The notes under the pieces: generated by a model | The model's input: the letters and a program-made list of their open reading frames with translations, nothing else | What the model was told of the DNA's origin: nothing | Databases searched by the model: none | Translations under genes and position numbers: made by a program | Shown: positions 59,747 to 64,000 of the stretch, piece by piece | Numbering within the stretch: the stretch's first letter is position 1 | Layout: each line of letters starts with the position of its first letter | Assembly (NCBI RefSeq): GCF_963518325.1 | Contig: NZ_CAUQJB010000005.1 | Span: 124,001 to 188,000 of the forward strand | DNA length: 64,000 bases | DNA from: Vagococcus_D sp963518325 | GTDB taxonomy: Bacteria; Bacillota; Bacilli; Lactobacillales; Vagococcaceae | Direction of reading: 5' to 3'

Positions 59747-60650
59747 TGGTTGTTTTCTCCTTCGCTACAAAATGATCGGTCTCGACTTCCACCCAAGCTA
59801 AATCCTTTGAGGTATCAATTGGCTCAAGGGCCATGACACTTTCAGCACTATAAGCCTGTCGGGCTTTAATAGGATCAGCAATTGGAATCGCCGCTAATAA
59901 GCGCTTCGTATAAGCGTGTTGAGGGTTATTAAAAATAGCTTCAGTTGGTCCCAGTTCTACTAGTTTGCCCAAATACATCACCGCAATTCGATCTGAAATA
60001 TAACGAACCATGGATAAATCATGGGAAATAAACAAGTAGGTTAAGGACCATTCTTTTTGTAAATCCATCAACAAATTTATGATTTGCGCCTGAATCGACA
60101 CATCTAAAGCCGAAATGGGTTCATCACAGAGGATAAACTCTGGATTAACTGCCACCGCTCTCGCAATCCCAATCCGTTGCCGTTGCCCCCCACTAAACTC
60201 CCTTGGGTATTTATGAATAGCCGCTCCCGTTAACCCAACTTGAGCCAGCATCGCTTCAGCTTTTTTAAGAGCTTCTTCTTTTCCGTACAATAAACTTAAG
60301 GGTTCAAGAACCTGTTCCAGAGCTGTCATCCGCGGGTTTAAAGACGAATAAGGGTCCTGAAAGATAATTTGCATCCGTTGGTGAATCACTTGCCTTTCAT
60401 TTTTTGACATCCCGCGAATAGACTGATTATCAAAATAAATTTGACCATCATCCACTTCTTCTAGCTGTAAAATGCTGCGACCTAGGGTAGTCTTACCACT
60501 ACCAGACTCACCGACTAGCCCTAAGGTTTCACCTTTTCGAATCGTCAGGGAAACATCGTCAATCGCTTTAACAATCGTCTCCGTTTGGCCAAAGGCATTC
60601 TTTACTGGAAAATATTTTTTAACGTTTTCCACTCTTACTAAATCAGTCAT
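59739..60650 (-). CDS. oppF: Oligopeptide ABC transporter ATPase OppF
   Basis: One of two ATPases driving the peptide importer. The 303-residue protein has Walker A GESGSGKTT near 52, the Q-loop, signature FSGGQRQR, Walker B FILCDEPISALD and switch His in FISHDL, plus the C-terminal oligopeptide-transporter domain. The ATG lies five to six bases after AAGGAGGG and overlaps the oppD end by eight bases, so oppD and oppF are translationally coupled. Confidence 0.94.
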   Translation of the reverse strand: MTDLVRVENVKKYFPVKNAFGQTETIVKAIDDVSLTIRKGETLGLVGESGSGKTTLGRSILQLEEVDDGQIYFDNQSIRGMSKNERQVIHQRMQIIFQDPYSSLNPRMTALEQVLEPLSLLYGKEEALKKAEAMLAQVGLTGAAIHKYPREFSGGQRQRIGIARAVAVNPEFILCDEPISALDVSIQAQIINLLMDLQKEWSLTYLFISHDLSMVRYISDRIAVMYLGKLVELGPTEAIFNNPQHAYTKRLLAAIPIADPIKARQAYSAESVMALEPIDTSKDLAWVEVETDHFVAKEKTTNE

Positions 60651-61542
60651 CGGTCCCTCCTTTCCGCAATACTCGGTGAGTAGCCGTTAGATTAACCATC
60701 TGCCCCTTTTCAAGGGTTTCCTGATCGGAATGGTGGTTGCCCAGTGAATACAGACGCTCCCCTTTATCGCCCGTTGGAATAGCTTTTAACAGCTCTTTCG
60801 TATAGGCATGTTGAGGATTATAAAAAATCTCATCTGTCGTCCCTTCCTCCACAATCTCACCGTTATACATCACTTTAATGCTCTGGCACATTCCAGCCAC
60901 AATACCAAAATCATGGGTAACCAGCACCACTGAAAGATCTTCTTCTTTTTGCAAGTAACGAATCAAGTTTAAAATCTGCGCTTGAATCGTCACATCTAAA
61001 GCCGTTGTTGGTTCATCAGCAATCAGCAGTTTCGGCTTAGCCAAAAGGGCCATGGCAATCATAATCCGTTGGCGCATCCCTCCTGACAGTTCATGAGGAT
61101 ACTGGGTCATTCGTTTTTCCGGCAATAAAATGCCCACCTTATTCAATTCAGCAATGGCGGCTGCTTCTGCCACCTTCTTTGAAACCTTACTTTGACGCTG
61201 AATGACTTCGACTAAATGGTAGCCAATGGTTCGCAAAGGATTTAATGCCGTCATCGGGTCCTGAAAAATCATCGCTGCTGGTAATCGTTCTTCCTTACGG
61301 GTCCCGCGAGAGACACCATCAAAACTAAATTGATCATAACTTAATACTGCATTATCTGGTAAAATATTCATGATACCTTTCATGGAAATACTTTTACCAC
61401 TGCCTGATTCGCCGACAATTCCGACAATTTCTCCCTTAGGAATCCTCAGGTCAATGCCATGAATAATCTCTTGGGTCGGCTCATCTTTTTTCTCAAAGCT
61501 AACAGTTAAATTATCAATTGCTAATATTGTGTTTGTCATCAT
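60643..61542 (-). CDS. oppD: Oligopeptide ABC transporter ATPase OppD
   Basis: The partner ATPase of OppF. The 299-residue protein has Walker A GESGSGKS near 43, signature LSGGMRQR, Walker B LLIADEPTTALD and switch His in VTHDFG. Two adjacent ATGs (61542 and 61539) follow GGAGGGATA; the second is better spaced. The first ATG overlaps the oppC stop codon. Confidence 0.94.
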   Translation of the reverse strand: MMTNTILAIDNLTVSFEKKDEPTQEIIHGIDLRIPKGEIVGIVGESGSGKSISMKGIMNILPDNAVLSYDQFSFDGVSRGTRKEERLPAAMIFQDPMTALNPLRTIGYHLVEVIQRQSKVSKKVAEAAAIAELNKVGILLPEKRMTQYPHELSGGMRQRIMIAMALLAKPKLLIADEPTTALDVTIQAQILNLIRYLQKEEDLSVVLVTHDFGIVAGMCQSIKVMYNGEIVEEGTTDEIFYNPQHAYTKELLKAIPTGDKGERLYSLGNHHSDQETLEKGQMVNLTATHRVLRKGGTDD

Positions 61543-62372
61543 TATCCCTCCACCAGCGTCACATCACGCAAGAAATTACCTAAGCTATTAAATGAATAGA
61601 CCGTCAAGATAATAAATAATCCCGGTAAAATGGCCATGTAAGGGGCTTGTTGTAAACTGCTTTGAGCATTTTGCAATAAACTCCCCCACGAAGCAACTGG
61701 CGGTTGAATACCAATTCCTAAGAAACTTAAGGCTGATTCAGTCATAATCGCACCAGAAATACTGCCCGTTGCCGCAACAATCAAAGTTGACAATACTGCG
61801 GGGAATATATGACGCCGAATGATTTTACTGTGTTTTTCGCCAATAAATTGAGCATAGACGACATACTCTCGTTCTTTCGCCGACAAGGTCTCAGCCCGAA
61901 TCAGGCGGGCAATGTTCATCCATGAAAAACAACCAATGACAAAAATAATCGTGACTAATCCCGGTTTTAACAGGACACTTAATACAATAACCAAGACTAA
62001 CCAAGGTATCGACGATAAAATATCCACAAAACGCATCAGAACGTTGTCGACCCAGCCACCAAAGTAGCCAGATATCAGACCGACTAAGGTGCCAATAATC
62101 GTGGAAGCCAGCATCGCTAGCACCCCAACCATCAAGGAAATCCGACCACCATAAACCACACGAATAAAGTAGTCCCGACCGATTTCATCGGTGCCAAAAA
62201 TATGTTGAAGACTAGGACCGGCTGACATATTCGCTACATCGGTTTGATTAGGGTCAATTGGAATCAGTGGCGCAAACAGTGCTAATAGAATTAACAAACT
62301 AAGAAAAATGATTGCAATCCAATAACGAGGTTGACGACGCAGTACTTTCTGCCATTTTTCACTTAGTTTCAT
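61542..62372 (-). CDS. oppC: Oligopeptide ABC transporter permease OppC
   Basis: A 276-residue membrane protein with six hydrophobic helices, the N-terminal OppC-type extension (GTDEIGRDYF), and the EAA loop near residues 175-195 (EYVVYAQFIGEKHSKIIRRH) that docks on the ATPases. It pairs with OppB to form the channel. The ATG follows GGAGG and overlaps the oppB stop by four bases. Confidence 0.94.
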   Translation of the reverse strand: MKLSEKWQKVLRRQPRYWIAIIFLSLLILLALFAPLIPIDPNQTDVANMSAGPSLQHIFGTDEIGRDYFIRVVYGGRISLMVGVLAMLASTIIGTLVGLISGYFGGWVDNVLMRFVDILSSIPWLVLVIVLSVLLKPGLVTIIFVIGCFSWMNIARLIRAETLSAKEREYVVYAQFIGEKHSKIIRRHIFPAVLSTLIVAATGSISGAIMTESALSFLGIGIQPPVASWGSLLQNAQSSLQQAPYMAILPGLFIILTVYSFNSLGNFLRDVTLVEG

Positions 62373-63328
62373 TTGGCACCTCCTTGTCTGATGCGAGGAT
62401 CAACTATCGTATACAAGACATCTGACAGCAGGTTCCCTAAAATCACCAAGGTAGCCGAAAGCAACATGACCGCCATAATAACCGGATAATCCAAACTCTT
62501 TGTGGCAGACATTAGAAAAGGCCCAATTCCAGGCCAGCCGAAAATGCTTTCCGTAATAATCGCTCCAGTCACCAACATTGGTAAAGCTAAACCAATTTGC
62601 GTCACTACTGGCAATAGGACATTTTTACTGACATGTTTGAAAAAAATCTCTTTCTTCGTGGCACCAAAAGACTTTTGAACGGTCACATAATCTTCCGATA
62701 ATTGGAGCAATGTCGAAGAACGGACATATCGAGCTAAGTCTGGGAAGAACGCCACTACCAGCACAATGTACGGCATAATAAAATGTTGCAAAAAGTCAAC
62801 AAAGGAGCCTTCTTGCCCAACTGTATGCATGCCAATAATCGGTAATAAATCAAAACGATAACCTAATAAGTAAATCAAAATCATCGCAAACCAAAAGGTC
62901 GGCATTGAAATGCCCACTGAACAAATACCGTCGATTAAACGGTCTAAAAACTTGCCTTTATTAGCACCCGCTACTAAGCCCAGAACAATGGCAATCCCTA
63001 GGGCGGTGATATAGGCTGGTAAAATCAATTTAATCGTATTGGGAATTCGTGTCGCCAATTCGCTGCCAATACTTGCCTGACTAACTAGGGAATGACCAAA
63101 ATCCCCACTAATAATTTGTTTTAGCCACAACAGATATTGCACTAAAAAAGGTTGGTCCAAGCCATAACGGGCTCGCATAATATCGATTGTTTCCTGAGAC
63201 ATATTAGGTGTCGTAATCGCATCAATCGCGTCATAAGGCGCCAGATGAATCATTGAAAAGACAATAAACGATACAACAAGTAATAGGGGAATAACTTGTA
63301 GCATTCGTTTTAAAATATACTTAGCCAA
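62369..63328 (-). CDS. oppB: Oligopeptide ABC transporter permease OppB
   Basis: A 319-residue membrane protein with six helices and the OppB/DppB EAA loop (EDYVTVQKSFGATKKEIFFKH region, about 210-235). The start is a TTG at 63328 with AAGGA nine bases upstream; no better in-frame ATG is available. It lies downstream of oppA, with a long structured hairpin between them, and is coupled to oppC through a four-base overlap. Confidence 0.93.
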   Translation of the reverse strand: MAKYILKRMLQVIPLLLVVSFIVFSMIHLAPYDAIDAITTPNMSQETIDIMRARYGLDQPFLVQYLLWLKQIISGDFGHSLVSQASIGSELATRIPNTIKLILPAYITALGIAIVLGLVAGANKGKFLDRLIDGICSVGISMPTFWFAMILIYLLGYRFDLLPIIGMHTVGQEGSFVDFLQHFIMPYIVLVVAFFPDLARYVRSSTLLQLSEDYVTVQKSFGATKKEIFFKHVSKNVLLPVVTQIGLALPMLVTGAIITESIFGWPGIGPFLMSATKSLDYPVIMAVMLLSATLVILGNLLSDVLYTIVDPRIRQGGAK

Positions 63329-63435
63329 ATTTACACATCCTTTATGAAAAACTAGATACCTCTTTAAAATAAACCTCAGATCCAGTTCCTCATGACCTTC
63401 CTTATTTTGAGATAAGATAACAGGTAAGAGGAACA

Positions 63436-63553
63436 GCGGGACTGCTTCTTGCAGTAGCAGATCATTTGTTCAAAAAAAGCTTCACAAGTTGCTGCATTCT
63501 GAGTAGACACGAAGTCTGGATCTCAGCGCTTTACGGCCCACTTGTGAAGCTTT
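63436..63553 (-). terminator. oppA-oppB intercistronic structured hairpin
   Basis: Outer perfect 14-bp stem AAAGCTTCACAAGT (63476-63489) with 63540-63553 encloses a 50-base loop. That loop itself folds: CTGAG (63499-63503) with CTCAG (63522-63526), and AGAC (63505-63508) with GTCT (63514-63517). A seven-T run follows the outer stem on the minus strand. A small hairpin ACTGC/GCAGT lies at 63441-63455. It probably limits read-through from oppA into oppB. Confidence 0.75.
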
Positions 63554-63559
63554 TAAACT

Positions 63560-64000
63560 TTATTTAATCGTTAATTTAGATAAATCTTCGAACGTGTAAA
63601 TCGGCACTAAACCAGCCTCTTCCACATTGCCAACCGCTTTATTAACGGCTAAAACTTTGCGGTTATCCACAATCGGATAAAAGGTTGCGTCATCTGCGAT
63701 TTGTTGTTGAAGTTCTACATAAATGTCTTTACGTTTGCCTTCATCTAATTCAATAGCTCCATCATTAAACAATTTATCAGTTGCTTCACTCTTGTATTGG
63801 AAGTAATTTGCAGAACCATCTGAAGCGAATAATGATGAGTATAAATCAGGATCATTGCCCATGATATAACCACCCATAAAGAGATCATATTTAGTTGAAC
63901 CTGGTTTTTTCAATTCAGCAAAAATCGCTGCTCCGTCACCACCTGCTAATTCAACGGTAATCCCTGCTTTTTGCAGTTGTTGTTGAATTAGCGTTGCTTG
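63560..64000 (-). CDS. oppA: Oligopeptide ABC transporter substrate-binding protein OppA (C-terminal part)
   Basis: The last 146 residues of an extracytoplasmic solute-binding protein; the start lies beyond the window. The visible segment begins QATLIQQQLQKAGITVEL and includes DLFMGGYIMGNDPDLYSSLF and the typical C-terminal DDATFYPIVDNRKV, characteristic of family 5 peptide binding proteins. It is upstream of oppBCDF on the same strand. The reading frame is open to position 64000 with no stop. Confidence 0.92.
   Translation of the reverse strand, partial: QATLIQQQLQKAGITVELAGGDGAAIFAELKKPGSTKYDLFMGGYIMGNDPDLYSSLFASDGSANYFQYKSEATDKLFNDGAIELDEGKRKDIYVELQQQIADDATFYPIVDNRKVLAVNKAVGNVEEAGLVPIYTFEDLSKLTIK

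Noticed and set aside
1..64000. tRNA, rRNA, CRISPR, insertion sequence or prophage
   Set aside because: Reading both strands I found no cloverleaf with a TTCGAAT-type arm, no repeat-spacer array, no transposase or integrase, and no rRNA segments. A tool search could still find a short or unusual one.

Overview
The window looks like a chromosomal segment of a low-to-moderate GC Gram-positive coccus of the order Lactobacillales, most likely Enterococcaceae or a close relative. The inference rests on a mevalonate pathway cluster (mvaS, thiolase, mvaA), an RNase J2 with the degenerate HGHADA motif next to asd-dapA, a Rex/ABC-F/groESL neighbourhood, PRD-type PTS control, strong AGGAGG-type ribosome binding sites and CIRCE, TPP, cre and PurBox control sites. 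I saw no rRNA, tRNA, CRISPR array, insertion sequence or prophage. The genus is not established.

Layout. 0-7.7 kb: groES-groEL under CIRCE, a CPBP membrane protease, the redox repressor Rex, an ABC-F ATPase, a DUF218 membrane protein and an ECF S component. 7.7-11.9 kb: a complete hydC-hydB-hydA operon for a trimeric NAD-linked [FeFe]-hydrogenase, with no maturases nearby; its promoter carries a cre site and Rex-like sequences. 12-14.5 kb: nrnA-ytoI. 14.9-20.1 kb: an MFS pump and asd-dapA-rnjB. 20.3-25.4 kb: a small orphan protein, an ABC exporter, two small secreted proteins and a DUF1846 protein. 25.6-30.5 kb: a proline iminopeptidase, then mvaS, thiolase and mvaA as three separate genes. 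30.6-34.5 kb: a DUF1349 protein, an ECF sigma factor with its anti-sigma factor, and a membrane-anchored GH18 protein.

35-40.9 kb: an XRE regulator, marR with an MFS pump, glpK, a DUF368 polyprenyl-phosphate transporter and a small protein. 40.9-45.2 kb: DUF4956 and VTC-domain genes, a decaying AraC/DUF1835-like pair, DUF924 and SPFH proteins. 45.5-47.7 kb: a compact cassette of one exported substrate with an unusual VKATG sorting signal, one sortase and one four-helix membrane protein. 47.7-51.4 kb: an adenine-deaminase-type enzyme under an apparent PurBox pair, a TraX-like protein, and tenA-thiW behind a TPP riboswitch. 51.4-58 kb: an ascorbate-type PTS operon (IIA, IIB, IIC) with a SIS isomerase, a DapA-like aldolase, a KDPG-type aldolase and a PRD regulator. 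58.4-64 kb: an AAA ATPase, an OsmC protein and the oligopeptide ABC transporter oppABCDF, with oppA cut by the window end.

The genes describe a fermentative organism that watches its NADH/NAD ratio (Rex), can probably dispose of reductant as hydrogen, makes isoprenoids by the mevalonate route, and takes up peptides, thiamine precursors, glycerol and an unidentified acidic or amino sugar. The items most worth a second look are the hydrogenase and its regulatory link to the adjacent ECF S component, the sortase cassette, and the PTS operon with two different aldolases.
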